Shown here: in pieces, positions 29,490 through 40,728 of the stretch
Layout of the letters: every line of letters begins with the position of its first letter
Position numbering within the stretch: the stretch's first letter is position 1
NCBI RefSeq assembly: GCF_016899425.1
Contig: NZ_CP045994.1
Span: forward strand, 1,054,001-1,118,000
DNA: 64,000 nt
Direction of reading: 5' to 3'
From: Burkholderia sp. MS389
GTDB taxonomy: Bacteria > Pseudomonadota > Gammaproteobacteria > Burkholderiales > Burkholderiaceae
The notes under the pieces: model-generated
Told to the model about the DNA's origin: nothing
Seen by the model: the letters and a program-made list of their open reading frames with translations, nothing else
Database searches by the model: none
Position numbers and translations under genes: made by a program

Positions 29490-31067
29490 TCAGGCCGCAG
29501 CCTTGACCGGGCCCGACGCGGCATCCTTGCCGGCAGCGAGCCCGAAATCTTCGGGGAAATGGTCGAGCGCGGACAGCACCGGGTACGGCGTCATGCCGCC
29601 CATCGCGCACAGCGAACCGGCGAGCATCGTGTCGCACAGGTCGCGCAACAGCGTGATTTGCCGCTCCGACGTGTCGCCGTCGCGGATCCGCGCGATCGTC
29701 TCGACGCCGCGCGTCGAACCGATCCGGCACGGCGTGCACTTGCCGCACGATTCGATCGCGCAGAACTTCATCGCGTATTCGGCCAGCTCGGCGAGATTCG
29801 ACGTGTCGTCGTGCAGCACGATGCCGCCGTGGCCGACCACCGCGCCGATCGCCGTGTACGCCTCGTAGTCGAGCGGCACGTCCCACTGGTGATCGGGCAG
29901 GTAGGTGCCGAGCGGGCCGCCGACCTGCGCGGCGCGGGCCGGCCGGCCGCTGGCCGTGCCGCCGCCGAAGTCGAACAGCAGCTCGCGCAGCGTGACGCCG
30001 AACGCGAGCTCGACGAGGCCGCCGTGACGGATGTTGCCCGCCAGCTGGAACGGCAGCGTGCCGCGCGAGCGGCCCATCCCGTAGTCGCGATAGAACGCGG
30101 CGCCGCGCGCGAAGATCACGGGCGCCGTCGCGAGCGTGATCACGTTGTTGATCACGGTCGGCTGGCCGAACAGGCCCGCGAGCGCGGGCAGCGGCGGCTT
30201 CGCGCGCACGACGCCGCGCTTGCCCTCGAGCGATTCGAGCAGCGCCGTTTCCTCGCCGCACACGTACGAGCCCGCGCCTTTCGCGACGTGCAGCTCGAAC
30301 GCATGCGCGGAGCCGAGCACATGCTCGCCGAGCCAGCCGGCTTCACGCGCGCGAACGATCGCGGCTTCGAGCGTGGCGATCGCGTGCGGGTATTCGCTGC
30401 GCACGTAGATGTAGCCGACCGTCGCGCCGGTGGCGACGCCCGCGATGATCATCCCTTCGATCAGGCAGTACGGATCGCATTCCATCAGCAGGCGGTCGGA
30501 GAACGTGCCCGAGTCGCCTTCGTCCGCGTTGCAGACGATGTATTTTTGCGCGGCGCGGGCTTGCCGCACGGTACGCCACTTGATGCCGGCCGGGAACGCC
30601 GCGCCGCCGCGGCCGCGCAGCCCCGACTCGATCAGCGTTTCGCATGCGGCGTCGCCGTCGAGCGCCAGTGCGTTCTTCAGGCCGGCGAGGCCTTCGTGTT
30701 TCAGGTAGTCGTCGATCGACAGCGGATCGGTCAGGCCGATCCGCGCAAACGTGAGTCGTTGCTGGCGGGCGAGATACGGCAGCGCGTCGACGAGGCCGAC
30801 ACCGCTCGGATGCGCGCCGCCATCGAGCCAGTCGGCGTCGAACAGGGTCGGCACGTCGGCGGCCGACAGGTTCGCATAGCCGACGCGGCCCGCGGCCGTC
30901 CCGACCTCGACGAGCGGCTCGAGCCACAGCAGCCCGCGCGAGCCGTTGCGGACCAGTTCGATCGCGACGCCGCGCCGTTCGGCTTCGGCCGCGATCGCGG
31001 CGGCCAGTGCGTCGGCACCGAGCGCGAGCGCGGACGAATCGCGCGGAACATAGATGCGGGTCGTCAT
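29490..31067 (-). CDS. fdsB: formate dehydrogenase beta subunit (diaphorase)
   Basis: A 525-residue NuoF-like subunit that passes electrons from the Fe-S chain to NAD+ through FMN. GLRGRGGAAFPAGIKW and YIVCNADEGDSGTF form the NADH/FMN site. GAGSYVCGEETALLESLEG is also conserved. The [4Fe-4S] motif is ESCGKCTPCRIGSTRG plus a later Cys. A thioredoxin-like N-terminal domain (about residues 1-110) resembles the NuoE C-terminal part. The start ATG at 31067 overlaps the fdsG stop by 4 bases (ATGA), implying translational coupling. Confidence 0.95.
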   Translation of the reverse strand: MTTRIYVPRDSSALALGADALAAAIAAEAERRGVAIELVRNGSRGLLWLEPLVEVGTAAGRVGYANLSAADVPTLFDADWLDGGAHPSGVGLVDALPYLARQQRLTFARIGLTDPLSIDDYLKHEGLAGLKNALALDGDAACETLIESGLRGRGGAAFPAGIKWRTVRQARAAQKYIVCNADEGDSGTFSDRLLMECDPYCLIEGMIIAGVATGATVGYIYVRSEYPHAIATLEAAIVRAREAGWLGEHVLGSAHAFELHVAKGAGSYVCGEETALLESLEGKRGVVRAKPPLPALAGLFGQPTVINNVITLATAPVIFARGAAFYRDYGMGRSRGTLPFQLAGNIRHGGLVELAFGVTLRELLFDFGGGTASGRPARAAQVGGPLGTYLPDHQWDVPLDYEAYTAIGAVVGHGGIVLHDDTSNLAELAEYAMKFCAIESCGKCTPCRIGSTRGVETIARIRDGDTSERQITLLRDLCDTMLAGSLCAMGGMTPYPVLSALDHFPEDFGLAAGKDAASGPVKAAA

Positions 31068-31564
31068 GCGGCCTCCGGCGTGTGGGCGACCGCGTCGGCC
31101 AGCAGCGCGTCGAACTTCTCCGGCGTGACCTTGGCGTGGAGCACGCCGTTGACCGTCATCGACGGCGATTGCGCGCACAGTCCGAGGCAGTAGACCGATT
31201 CGAGCGCGACGTCGTCCGGCGTGTGGCCCGCGGCCCCGTCGCCGTGCGGGGCGTCGAACCGGCAGCCCGTGCGGGCTTCCGCGTGGGCAGCGAGCGTTTC
31301 GCAGCCCATGCTGCGGCACGCTTCGGCGCGGCACATCTGGATCGTCACGCGCGCGGGCGGCGCGGTGCGGAAATGGTGGTAGTAGGTCAGGACGCCGTGC
31401 ACTTCCGCGCGCGACAGGTTCAGCGCTTTGGCGAGCGGTGCGACGCAGCCCGAAGGCACGTAGCCCGCGTCGTCCTGGATCGCGTGCAGGATCGCGACGA
31501 GCGACCGGCCGGCGCGCGCATGGCGCTCGACGAGCGCGTCGGGCGCAGGGGAATTCGGGGACAT
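31064..31564 (-). CDS. fdsG: formate dehydrogenase gamma subunit
   Basis: A 166-residue NuoE-like protein and first gene of the fdsGBAD operon. It carries one [2Fe-2S] cluster, with ligands C78 and C83 (QMCRAEAC) and C126 and C130 (YCLGLC). The N-terminal helical part has LHAIQDDAGYVPSGCVAPLAKALNL and VHGVLTYYHHFRT. The ATG at 31564 follows GGAGGAGC on the minus strand, a strong ribosome site. Confidence 0.95.
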   Translation of the reverse strand: MSPNSPAPDALVERHARAGRSLVAILHAIQDDAGYVPSGCVAPLAKALNLSRAEVHGVLTYYHHFRTAPPARVTIQMCRAEACRSMGCETLAAHAEARTGCRFDAPHGDGAAGHTPDDVALESVYCLGLCAQSPSMTVNGVLHAKVTPEKFDALLADAVAHTPEAA

Positions 31565-31585
31565 CGGTTATGCTCCTCCAAAGTC

Positions 31586-31615
31586 TCATATGCGCTCGGA
31601 ATTCATATAGTGCGC
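31586..31615. promoter_or_regulatory. candidate regulator site between fdsG and its divergent regulator
   Basis: TCATAT occurs twice in direct orientation (31586-31591 and 31603-31608), each followed within 5 bases by GCGC, 22-44 bases upstream of fdsG. The 131-bp divergent region is also unusually A+T-rich. It is a plausible binding site for the regulator encoded at 31696. Confidence 0.35.
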
Positions 31616-31695
31616 AGCGTGACTTCGTTCTGATTGATTTTCACCAACGATAAGCGGAAGATTTCGCGGTCGCAATAGGAAATCGGAGTACATAA

Positions 31696-32802
31696 TTGAT
31701 TCGGATCGAATGCGACGCGTATCTGACCGTGCGCGACACCGAAGGCCGGTCGGCCAGCCTGTCCGACGTCGCGCCGCTGCTGGAACTCGTGGCCGAGACG
31801 GGCAGCATCGCTCAGGCTGCGCAAGCCAAGGGGCTGTCGTACCGGCACGCGTGGGGCATGCTGCGCGCGCTGGAGTTGTGCGTCGGCGGCGCGCTGATCG
31901 AGACCGCGCGCGGCAAGGGGTCGACGCTGTCGGCGCTCGGGCAGGCGGTCGTCGATGCGCAGCGCCTCGCGCGCAGCCGCCTCGACGGGAACCTGCGCAC
32001 GCTGGCGGCCGAGGTGGCCAGCGAACTGAACCGCCGGCTCGCGCAGCGCGACGGGGCCGTGCGCATTCATGCGTCGCACGGGTACGCGGTGGCGACGCTC
32101 GTCTCCGCGCTCGTCGATGCGCAGGCGGCCGTCGACATCAAATACCGCGAGAGCGTCGAGGCCGTGCAGGCGCTCGCGCGCGGCGAATGCGACCTCGCCG
32201 GCTTCCATTTGCCGCGCGGCGCGTTTCGCGCGCAGTGCGCGCAAATCTACCGGCCGTGGCTCGACGACACGCGCCACGTGCTGATTCACCTGACGCGCCG
32301 CCAGCAGGGATTGTTCGTTCCCCGCGGCAACCCGAAGCAGGTCCGTGGGCTCGCGGATCTGGCACGCAACGACATCCGCTTCGTCAATCGGCAGCCGGGA
32401 TCTGGCACGCGCATGCTGCTCGATCTCGCGTTGCGCGCGATCGGCATCGATCCGGAGCGCATCGACGGCTATGCGTCGGCCGAACTCACGCATTCGGCGA
32501 TCGCGGCGTTCGTCGCGAGCGGCATGGCCGATCTCGGTTTCGGCGTCGAGCCGGCCGCCCGTCATTTCGGGCTCGACTTCATCCCGGTCGTCGACGAGGA
32601 CTATTACTTCGCCTGCGAACGCGCGCGGCTCGATGTGCGGCCGCTGGCCGATGTGCTGGCGCTGCTGCGCGACGCACGCTTCGTCGAGCGCGTCGCGCAT
32701 CTCGACGGCTACGATCCGGCCGCGTGCGGCGCGCTGGAACACATCGCGACCGGGCTGGCCGGCGGCGACGGCGCGCCCGCGCCGGACGGCAATTCCCGGT
32801 AA
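31696..32802 (+). CDS. ModE-type HTH / PBP-like domain regulator of formate dehydrogenase
   Basis: A 368-residue transcription factor divergent from fdsGBAD. The N-terminal 95 residues are a ModE/LysR-like helix-turn-helix (LLELVAETGSIAQAAQAKGLSYRHAW). The rest is a periplasmic-binding-protein-like domain of the PF12727 type (KYRESVEAVQALARGECDLAGFHL, FVNRQPGSGTRMLLDLAL), which may sense a small molecule such as formate or molybdate. The start is TTG at 31696, preceded by GGAG at 8 bases; the frame has no ATG until much later. In Cupriavidus a regulator named FdsR occupies this position, so control of the fds operon is likely. Confidence 0.85.
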   Translation: MIRIECDAYLTVRDTEGRSASLSDVAPLLELVAETGSIAQAAQAKGLSYRHAWGMLRALELCVGGALIETARGKGSTLSALGQAVVDAQRLARSRLDGNLRTLAAEVASELNRRLAQRDGAVRIHASHGYAVATLVSALVDAQAAVDIKYRESVEAVQALARGECDLAGFHLPRGAFRAQCAQIYRPWLDDTRHVLIHLTRRQQGLFVPRGNPKQVRGLADLARNDIRFVNRQPGSGTRMLLDLALRAIGIDPERIDGYASAELTHSAIAAFVASGMADLGFGVEPAARHFGLDFIPVVDEDYYFACERARLDVRPLADVLALLRDARFVERVAHLDGYDPAACGALEHIATGLAGGDGAPAPDGNSR

Positions 32803-32903
32803 CGCGGCGGCGATCGAATCGCGCTGCAGCAGCGGGGGATTTGCGCTACGCTTGCCGCTCGATCAACGTTCCAACAAGCACGCCGTTCAGGCGTCATCCC
32901 GAC

Positions 32904-33173
32904 ATGAAATTTTCCGTTCCCCTTGCCGCGGCAGCGTTGACCGCGGGGCTGCTGGTCGTCGCTTCGCCGTTTGCGTTCGCGCAGAATTCCCCGGGTGTGC
33001 CCGGCGGCATCCTGAGCGAACAGTTCCGCCTGAACGAACACCCGCAGATGCCGTTCGCGGCGTCGGCGCCGTCGGAGAAATATCAGAGCGGCAAGAAGTC
33101 GGCATTGCGCCGCAAGGGTGACCTGGGCGACCCGAACGGCTGCAACCTGAAGTGCCCGATGGATACCCGGTAA
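32904..33173 (+). CDS. small exported protein of unknown function
   Basis: An 89-residue product with a clean signal peptide (MKFSVPLAAAALTAGLLVVA..AFA, cut near residue 26). The mature peptide of about 63 residues is basic and ends in PNGCNLKCPMDTR, where the two Cys could form a disulfide. I do not recognise the family. The ATG at 32904 is the only one in a good position, though the ribosome site is weak. It is followed by a terminator about 100 bp downstream. Confidence 0.6.
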   Translation: MKFSVPLAAAALTAGLLVVASPFAFAQNSPGVPGGILSEQFRLNEHPQMPFAASAPSEKYQSGKKSALRRKGDLGDPNGCNLKCPMDTR

Positions 33174-33526
33174 CGGGCAGGCAGCGTGTCGGCGCCCGAG
33201 CGGGGCGCCTCTTCTGCGCCGCAGCGTGATCCACTGACGGAGCTGCGTACGTTCCACCCCGATCTCGCTTTATTCGAGCCCCGCGAAGCCCGTCGCTTCG
33301 CGGGGCTCGTGCTTTCTGGCGAGCGTTCATGTAATGCGGGATGGACGAAGCGGCCGTTCGCCCGCATGGGCCGCGCCGACAGTGATTAAGGGTTAACCCG
33401 TAAATCAGGAAGGATGTCTTCCTCAAACCTGCCTTATTCTTAAGCATCCACCTACATAAACTTCGGTTTGTCGGCGCTGATCAAGGTGTTCACCGCCGAA
33501 TCAGACAAATCTGGAGGTAGGTCATC
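33174..33526. other. intergenic region with terminator and A+T-rich leader
   Basis: Contains the terminator at 33275-33315, then from 33380 on an A+T-richer stretch with the palindrome GGGTTAACCC (33390-33399) and an inverted repeat AGGAAG-5-CTTCCT. These probably belong to the promoter and leader of the DUF4148 gene. No gene seen. Confidence 0.5.
33275..33315 (+). terminator. rho-independent terminator
   Basis: A perfect 15-bp stem CGAGCCCCGCGAAGC / GCTTCGCGGGGCTCG (33275-33289 with 33295-33309) followed by TGCTTT. It ends the transcript of the small exported protein. Confidence 0.75.
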
Positions 33527-33880
33527 ATGAAGTCGCTCGTTCAAGCCGTTGTCGTTGCCGCTGCTCTCGTTGCTCCGGTCGTGTCGTTCGCCCAGTCGGG
33601 TTCGACGATCACCCGTGCGCAGGTCCGTGCCGAACTGGTTCAACTCCAGCAGGCCGGTTACAACACCGCCCGCGGCGAGGACCCGCATTATCCGGAAGCG
33701 ATCCAGGCCGCAACGGCGCGTGTCGCGGAGCAGCAGCGCAGTGCGCTCGCACAGGCTCGAGGCGCCGACGCCGGCGGCTACGGTGCGCAGGCGCAGGGCG
33801 CATCGGCGTCGGGTTCGCGCGCAATGGGTGTGCGCCCGGCCAGCGCGGAGGAAATGAAGTCGCTGTATCGCGGCAGCTAA
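33527..33880 (+). CDS. DUF4148 exported protein
   Basis: A 117-residue protein with a signal peptide (MKSLVQAVVVAAALVAPVVSFA) and the DUF4148 pattern: TRAQVRAELVQLQQAGYN followed by DPHYPEAIQAA and an Ala/Gln-rich tail. The family is very common and multicopy in Burkholderiales and has no established function. GGAGGT 9 bases before the ATG fixes the start. It is monocistronic. Confidence 0.9.
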   Translation: MKSLVQAVVVAAALVAPVVSFAQSGSTITRAQVRAELVQLQQAGYNTARGEDPHYPEAIQAATARVAEQQRSALAQARGADAGGYGAQAQGASASGSRAMGVRPASAEEMKSLYRGS

Positions 33881-34120
33881 GCGGCACCTCGCCCGGTATG
33901 GGCGGCGCGGGCCCCGGCGCGGCGATGCGTCGCGCGCTGCCCGAAGCCTGACCACCGGGCCGGCCGCCACCCGGCGCAATCGACGATGGCGCGGGCGCGG
34001 GAGAAACATCCGTCACCTCCGGCCGCCGAACACCGGCGGCATTCCGCCCGGCCCGTCCGTGGCTGGGCGCTTTTTCGGAAGGGAAGGGAAGGCGTGGGGC
34101 GTGCGCGTTACGCCGGCAAC

Positions 34121-34153
34121 AAAAAACCCCGCAGACTGGCGTCATGCGGGGTT
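34121..34153 (-). terminator. terminator of tmRNA
   Basis: On the minus strand AACCCCGCA, an 11-nt loop, TGCGGGGTT, then TTTTTG, 21 bases after the tmRNA 3' end. Confidence 0.8.
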
Positions 34154-34173
34154 CGTGCGACGAGCGCGGAATT

Positions 34174-34543
34174 TGGTGGAGGCGGCGGGAATCGAACCCG
34201 CGTCCAGAAGCGCTCCACGACTAGTTCTACATGTTTAGTCCAGTCTTTTGATTTAACCGCAGCGACGCGGACGAACACGCTGCACTACGGCGATTCGCTA
34301 GATTTTCGACCCTGGCGTCGCGACGCCGACAGGGCTTAACTGACGTAAATGACCTCTGGCGGTATTGCTACCGGTCTTGCGACACTAGCCCGTCAGTGAA
34401 CTAGGCAGAGGACGGCGGCCCTTAGGCTGCCAGTGCGAACGTATCGTCGTTTGCAGTTACGATTTTCCCATTGATTAACGAGGTGACGGGTCCTCGACAT
34501 GCCCTAGCCGCTTCACAACCCCTGTCGAAACCAGGTCGCCCCC
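34174..34543 (-). ncRNA. ssrA: tmRNA
   Basis: A 370-nt RNA that rescues stalled ribosomes by trans-translation. The tRNA-like ends pair: 5' GGGGGCG with 3' CGCCTCC, then ACCA (CCA encoded at 34174-34176). The T arm CGGGTTCGATTCCCG is intact. The tag frame is at 34454-34422 and reads ANDDTFALAA then TAA, a beta-proteobacterial type tag ending in the Ala-Leu-Ala-Ala degron. The 3' part is flanked by its own terminator, and a TATAAT lies 17 bases upstream of the 5' end. Confidence 0.97.
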
Positions 34544-34559
34544 GCGGATAAGATCGATC

Positions 34560-34565
34560 ATTATA
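34560..34565 (-). promoter_or_regulatory. -10 box of the tmRNA promoter
   Basis: A consensus TATAAT on the minus strand lies 17-22 bases before the mature tmRNA 5' end. It overlaps the stop codon of gph (34561-34563). No good -35 is visible at the usual distance. Confidence 0.5.
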
Positions 34566-35274
34566 GCCCAACATCGCGCAGCAGGTCCCGCAGTTCCTGC
34601 GTCGTATCGACGAGGTGCTGGGCCTGCCAGTCGGTCGGCGCGACGCCGTCGCCGCAATAGCCGTATGCGGCTGCGACGGTGGCCATGCCGGCGGCGCTGC
34701 CGGCCTGAATGTCGCGCAGGTCGTCGCCGACGTAGACGATACGCTCGGGCGCGAGCGTCAACTGGTCGGCCGCATGCAGCAGCGGGGCCGGATGCGGTTT
34801 CGGGTGCGGCGTAGTGTCGCCCCCGACGATGCAGGCGGCGCGCGGCGCGAGGCCGAGCAGCTCGACGAGCGGCGCGGTGAGCCGCATCGCCTTGTTCGTG
34901 ACGATGCCCCAGCGTACGCCGCGCGCATCGAGTTCGTCGAGCACGTCGCCGATGCCGGGGAACAGCGTCGTATGCACGCAGAGGTCGGCTGCGTAGTTGG
35001 CCAGGAACTCGTCGCGCATCGCTTCGTAGCCGGCCGTGTGCGGATCGATGCCGAACGCGCCGCCGAGCAGGCCGCGTGCGCCGGCCGAGGCCAGCGGCCG
35101 CAACACGTCGAGCGACGTTTCGGGCAGGCCGCGCGCGCGCTGCATCTTGTTGACGGCTGCCGCGAGATCGGGCGCCGTGTCGGCGAGCGTGCCGTCCAGA
35201 TCGAACAGGACCGCATCGCAGTGCAGCAGGCGCGGTTCGTCTGCGATCCGCGCGGTCGAAAGGGGAGTCGTCAT
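34561..35274 (-). CDS. gph: phosphoglycolate phosphatase (HAD family)
   Basis: A 237-residue HAD hydrolase. The nucleophile motif is VLFDLDGTLADT (D25, D27), motif II is in VTNK, and motif III/IV in HPKPHPAPLL and YVGDDLRDIQAG. It dephosphorylates 2-phosphoglycolate formed during DNA repair or by oxygenase activity. The start is ATG at 35274; the preceding TTG would add only three residues. ubiG ends 13 bp upstream on the same strand, a pairing common in Proteobacteria. Confidence 0.93.
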   Translation of the reverse strand: MTTPLSTARIADEPRLLHCDAVLFDLDGTLADTAPDLAAAVNKMQRARGLPETSLDVLRPLASAGARGLLGGAFGIDPHTAGYEAMRDEFLANYAADLCVHTTLFPGIGDVLDELDARGVRWGIVTNKAMRLTAPLVELLGLAPRAACIVGGDTTPHPKPHPAPLLHAADQLTLAPERIVYVGDDLRDIQAGSAAGMATVAAAYGYCGDGVAPTDWQAQHLVDTTQELRDLLRDVGL

Positions 35275-35287
35275 GCCGGTCAAAAGG

Positions 35288-35986
35288 TCATGCGCCGCGT
35301 CGGCATGCGACGAGGTAGTTGATGTCGGTGTCGTTCGACAGCGCGAAGCGCTTGCCGATCGGGTGATACGTGATGCCCTTGATCTCGGCGATGTGCAGAT
35401 CCGTCGCGCGCACGAAGCCGGCCAGTTCCGACGGGCGGATGAAGCGCGCGTAATCGTGCGTGCCCTTCGGCAGCATTTGTGCGATGTATTCCGCGCCGAT
35501 CACCGCGAACAGGTAGGACTTCAGGTTGCGGTTCAGCGTCGAGAAGAATACCCAGCCGCCCGGCTTCACGAGCGTCGCGCACGCGGCCACGATATCGGCG
35601 GGCGACGGCACGTGCTCGAGCATCTCCATGCACGTGACGACGTCGTAGCTGCTCGGTTCGCGCGCGGCGATCGCTTCGGCGGCGATCGCCTCGTAATCGA
35701 CCGAAATGCCGCTTTCGAGACTGTGCAGATCGGCCACGCCAAGCGCTTCGGTCGACAGGTCGATGCCTTTCACCTGTGCGCCGAGTCCGGCCATCGATTC
35801 GGACAGGATGCCGCCGCCGCAGCCGATGTCGAGCACGCGCTTGCCGGCCAGGTGCGCATGCGCGTCGATCCAGCCGAGCCGTACCGGGTTCAGGTCGTGC
35901 AGCGGTTTGAATTCGGCATTCGGGTCCCACCACCGATGGGCGAGGTCGCTGAATTTCTGGAGTTCGTGCGGATCGGCGTTGGTCAT
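35288..35986 (-). CDS. ubiG: ubiquinone biosynthesis O-methyltransferase
   Basis: A 232-residue SAM-dependent methyltransferase performing both O-methylations of ubiquinone synthesis. [23 protein letters not shown] at the N-terminus and the SAM motif [16 protein letters not shown] (about 51-66) are diagnostic. [11 protein letters not shown] and the C-terminal GITYHP segment are also conserved. It is cotranscribed with gph and downstream of the ompA-like gene, from which it is separated by a terminator. Confidence 0.96.
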   Translation of the reverse strand: MTNADPHELQKFSDLAHRWWDPNAEFKPLHDLNPVRLGWIDAHAHLAGKRVLDIGCGGGILSESMAGLGAQVKGIDLSTEALGVADLHSLESGISVDYEAIAAEAIAAREPSSYDVVTCMEMLEHVPSPADIVAACATLVKPGGWVFFSTLNRNLKSYLFAVIGAEYIAQMLPKGTHDYARFIRPSELAGFVRATDLHIAEIKGITYHPIGKRFALSNDTDINYLVACRRGA

Positions 35987-36091
35987 GTCGGCAAACGGGC
36001 TACGAGAGGAGGGCGGTGCGTCGGTGCGTCAGCCCCGAGTATATAAGCGGGCGGACGGCGAGGCCAGCGAGCGCCTGGACGGGCGTCAATG

Positions 36092-36117
36092 AAAAAGCCC
36101 CGCCGGAGCGGGGCTTT
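36092..36117 (-). terminator. terminator of the OmpA-like gene
   Basis: A 10-bp stem AAAGCCCCGC / GCGGGGCTTT (loop of 4) with a T run on the minus strand, 22 bases after the stop codon. Confidence 0.88.
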
Positions 36118-36138
36118 GAAGCAGTCGAAAACCGCGGC

Positions 36139-36807
36139 TTAGTTTGCCGGAACGGTCGTCTTCTGGACTTCTTGCGTACCGACCACTTCGACTTCCACGC
36201 GGCGGTCCGGTGCGAGGCAGGCGATGAGTTGCTTGCGGTTCTTCTGGTTGCAGCCGGTCGTAACCGGGTTGCGCTTGCCCTTGCCTTCCGTGTAGATCTT
36301 GTTGGCCGGCACACCCTTGCTGACCAGGTACGACTTCACGGCTTGCGCGCGGCGCAGCGACAGACGGTCGTTGTACTTGTCCGAACCGATGCGGTCCGTG
36401 TAGCCCGTTGCGACGACCACTTCCGTGTTCATGCCCTGGATCTTCGACGACAGTTCGTCCAGCTTTTGCTTGCCCAGCGGCTTGAGCGTTGCCTTGTCGA
36501 AGTCGAACAGTGCGTCAGCTTGATACGTGATCTTCTGGCTCGTGATGGCCGGAGCGACCGGAGCGACCGGCGGCTGCGGTGCCTGGGCGACCAGTGCGCC
36601 ATCGCACTTCGCGTTGGCGGTGGCCGGCGTCCAGAACGCATCGCGCCAGCAGAGCTCGTTCGTGCCGTTCATCCACACCCATTCGCCCGTGCCGTTCACC
36701 CAGTTGTCATTGACGGCTTGACGCGACGCCGGCACCGACTGTGCCGAAGCGGATGCAGCCATAACTGCGGTAGCTGCAATGAACGCGAGCTTTGAAAGTT
36801 TATTCAT
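36139..36807 (-). CDS. OmpA family outer membrane protein
   Basis: A 222-residue exported protein. The signal peptide MNKLSKLAFIAATAVMAASASA is followed by a short segment with WVNGTGEWVWMNGTNELCWRD. A C-terminal OmpA peptidoglycan-binding domain starts at about residue 92 (ALFDFDKATLKPLGKQKLDEL, GYTDRIGSDKYNDRLSLRRAQAV, with a Cys pair near GCNQKNRKQLIACLA). It has no eight-stranded barrel, so it is a short OmpA-like lattice protein anchoring the envelope, abundant in Burkholderia. The codon choice is less GC-biased than its neighbours, as expected for a highly expressed gene, and GAGAGGAG precedes the ATG. Confidence 0.92.
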   Translation of the reverse strand: MNKLSKLAFIAATAVMAASASAQSVPASRQAVNDNWVNGTGEWVWMNGTNELCWRDAFWTPATANAKCDGALVAQAPQPPVAPVAPAITSQKITYQADALFDFDKATLKPLGKQKLDELSSKIQGMNTEVVVATGYTDRIGSDKYNDRLSLRRAQAVKSYLVSKGVPANKIYTEGKGKRNPVTTGCNQKNRKQLIACLAPDRRVEVEVVGTQEVQKTTVPAN

Positions 36808-36883
36808 ATTTCTCCTCTCGAAATTGAGATTACCGCAGGTTTACTGCGAGCCTGTTGACGGTGACAAGTCATACATTGCTCGA

Positions 36884-36889
36884 AGTATA
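36884..36889 (-). promoter_or_regulatory. -10 box of the OmpA-like gene
   Basis: TATACT on the minus strand, 77 bases upstream of the start codon, in an A+T-rich patch. The T6 tract 15 bases further upstream may serve as a weak -35. Confidence 0.45.
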
Positions 36890-37273
36890 ACATTGGTGCG
36901 GCACAAAAAACGCGGCACCGCTCTGTGTAGACTTCGAGCAGCGTCTAACTTTCAGTGCGTTGGCATTTTGCCATATCGTTCCCTTCCTACGAAAAAAAAT
37001 CCTCCCCACCCCAAGATCGCTTCAACTTTGTGGTGCATGCGCAACACCCGCCTGCCGTAACTTTTAGAGATTGTCAAGAGCGGGGCGGCGAAATTGCGCG
37101 ATTGCATGCGGTTGTTTACTCGCGCGCAGGAAACGCGGCGGATGCGATCGCCTGCGACGTCGCGTCGCGTCGCGTACCCGCGTACCCTTTCGTCGGCCCG
37201 ATTTCGACCGAGGATTTCGGCCGATTCGCCGCGGCCGCGATTTTTGCTGTTTACATATAGTGGGGGAGGCGGA
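36890..37273. other. intergenic region between the ompA-like gene and gyrA
   Basis: No gene with support in the 567 bp between the two divergent genes. The part near 36990-37010 is A-rich, and GTCGC units repeat near 37155-37180. Apart from the promoters listed separately, nothing stands out. Confidence 0.45.
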
Positions 37274-37301
37274 TTGGCGGCCGATGGGCGCATGTTAGAA
37301 T
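37274..37301 (+). promoter_or_regulatory. candidate gyrA promoter
   Basis: TTGGCG (37274-37279), a 16-bp spacer and TAGAAT (37296-37301), 74 bases before the gyrA ATG. Confidence 0.55.
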
Positions 37302-37374
37302 CTCGCGTTGCGTTGCGCATGCAGCGCCCACGCGAAAGGCGTTCGCCGTCTTCGCTCCGAAACGATACGGATAC

Positions 37375-39978
<2,604 letters not shown>

Positions 39979-40061
39979 AGAACGGATGAGACTCTGGCCG
40001 CCGCGGGCGAAAAGCGCCGCGGCCGGCGAGCAACCATTCATATTTCCAAAAGGGAGTGATG

Positions 40062-40661
40062 ATGCAAAAGCAATTCAAGCAACTGGTTCTGCTGGCTGCA
40101 CTGGTGCCGACTTTCGCGATGGCGCAGGCGCTGTCGAATTCCGCACCGGCTGCTCCGGCGGCAGCTGCGCCGATCGACGCCGACAAGAAGGCAGCGATCA
40201 AGGATCTGCTCGACGCGATCGACGCGCCGAAGCTCGTGTCGGCAATCGGCAACAGCGCCGAAATGCAGGCCAAGCAGCTCGTGCCGGCCATCCTGTCGGA
40301 CGCGCTGTCGGAAAACAAGACGCTGAACGACAAGCAGAAGCAGGCTGCCGTTCCGACGCTGCAGAAGAACGCGGTGCCGAAGCTGGTCGACGGCGCGGGC
40401 AAGGTGTTCGGCACGCAACAGTTCCAGAGCGACGCGATGTCGGCTCAGTACGACGCGTACGCGAAGTACTACAGCACGTCGGAGATCAAGGATCTGACGA
40501 CGTTCTACAAGAGCCCGACGGGCCGCAAGTTCATCCAGGTTCAGGATCAGGTCGGTCGCGACGTGGTCAACGGCCTGATGCAGAAGTACATGCCGCAAGC
40601 GATCCAGGCAACGCGTACGCAGGCTGACAAGGAAGTCGCAGCAGTCAAGCCGGGCAAGTAA
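40062..40661 (+). CDS. DUF2059 exported protein
   Basis: A 199-residue protein with a signal peptide (MQKQFKQLVLLAALVPTFAMAQA) and a C-terminal helical DUF2059 region (DAYAKYYSTSEIKDLTTFYKSPTGRKFIQ). The family is of unknown function. Three start codons lie in tandem (GTG 40056, ATG 40059, ATG 40062). The last is preferred because AGGGAG ends 5 bases before it. It sits between gyrA and serC with its own hairpin after it. Confidence 0.85.
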   Translation: MQKQFKQLVLLAALVPTFAMAQALSNSAPAAPAAAAPIDADKKAAIKDLLDAIDAPKLVSAIGNSAEMQAKQLVPAILSDALSENKTLNDKQKQAAVPTLQKNAVPKLVDGAGKVFGTQQFQSDAMSAQYDAYAKYYSTSEIKDLTTFYKSPTGRKFIQVQDQVGRDVVNGLMQKYMPQAIQATRTQADKEVAAVKPGK

Positions 40662-40679
40662 GCTGTCCGGGCGCGCGCC

Positions 40680-40700
40680 CCCGGCCGTTCGGCCGGGTTT
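40680..40700 (+). terminator. terminator after the DUF2059 gene
   Basis: A 7-bp stem CCCGGCC / GGCCGGG with loop GTTC (40680-40697) and TTT, 19 bases after the stop codon. The T tract is short. Confidence 0.6.
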
Positions 40701-40728
40701 GGCGGGAGCCTGACGACAGTGCGATAAT
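40699..40728 (+). promoter_or_regulatory. candidate promoter of the serC operon
   Basis: TTGGCG (40699-40704), an 18-bp spacer and GATAAT (40723-40728), about 90 bases before the serC start. The -35 is identical to the one proposed for gyrA. Confidence 0.5.

Noticed and set aside
26425..29868. 1147-codon open frame antisense to fdsA
   Set aside because: It is the mirror of the fdsA codon pattern in very GC-rich DNA. The text is Arg/His/Val-rich with no family motif, while the opposite strand has all formate dehydrogenase cofactor ligands.
33390..33399. GGGTTAACCC palindrome as an operator
   Set aside because: Only 10 bp and isolated in an A+T-rich leader; it could arise by chance, so it is mentioned but not claimed.
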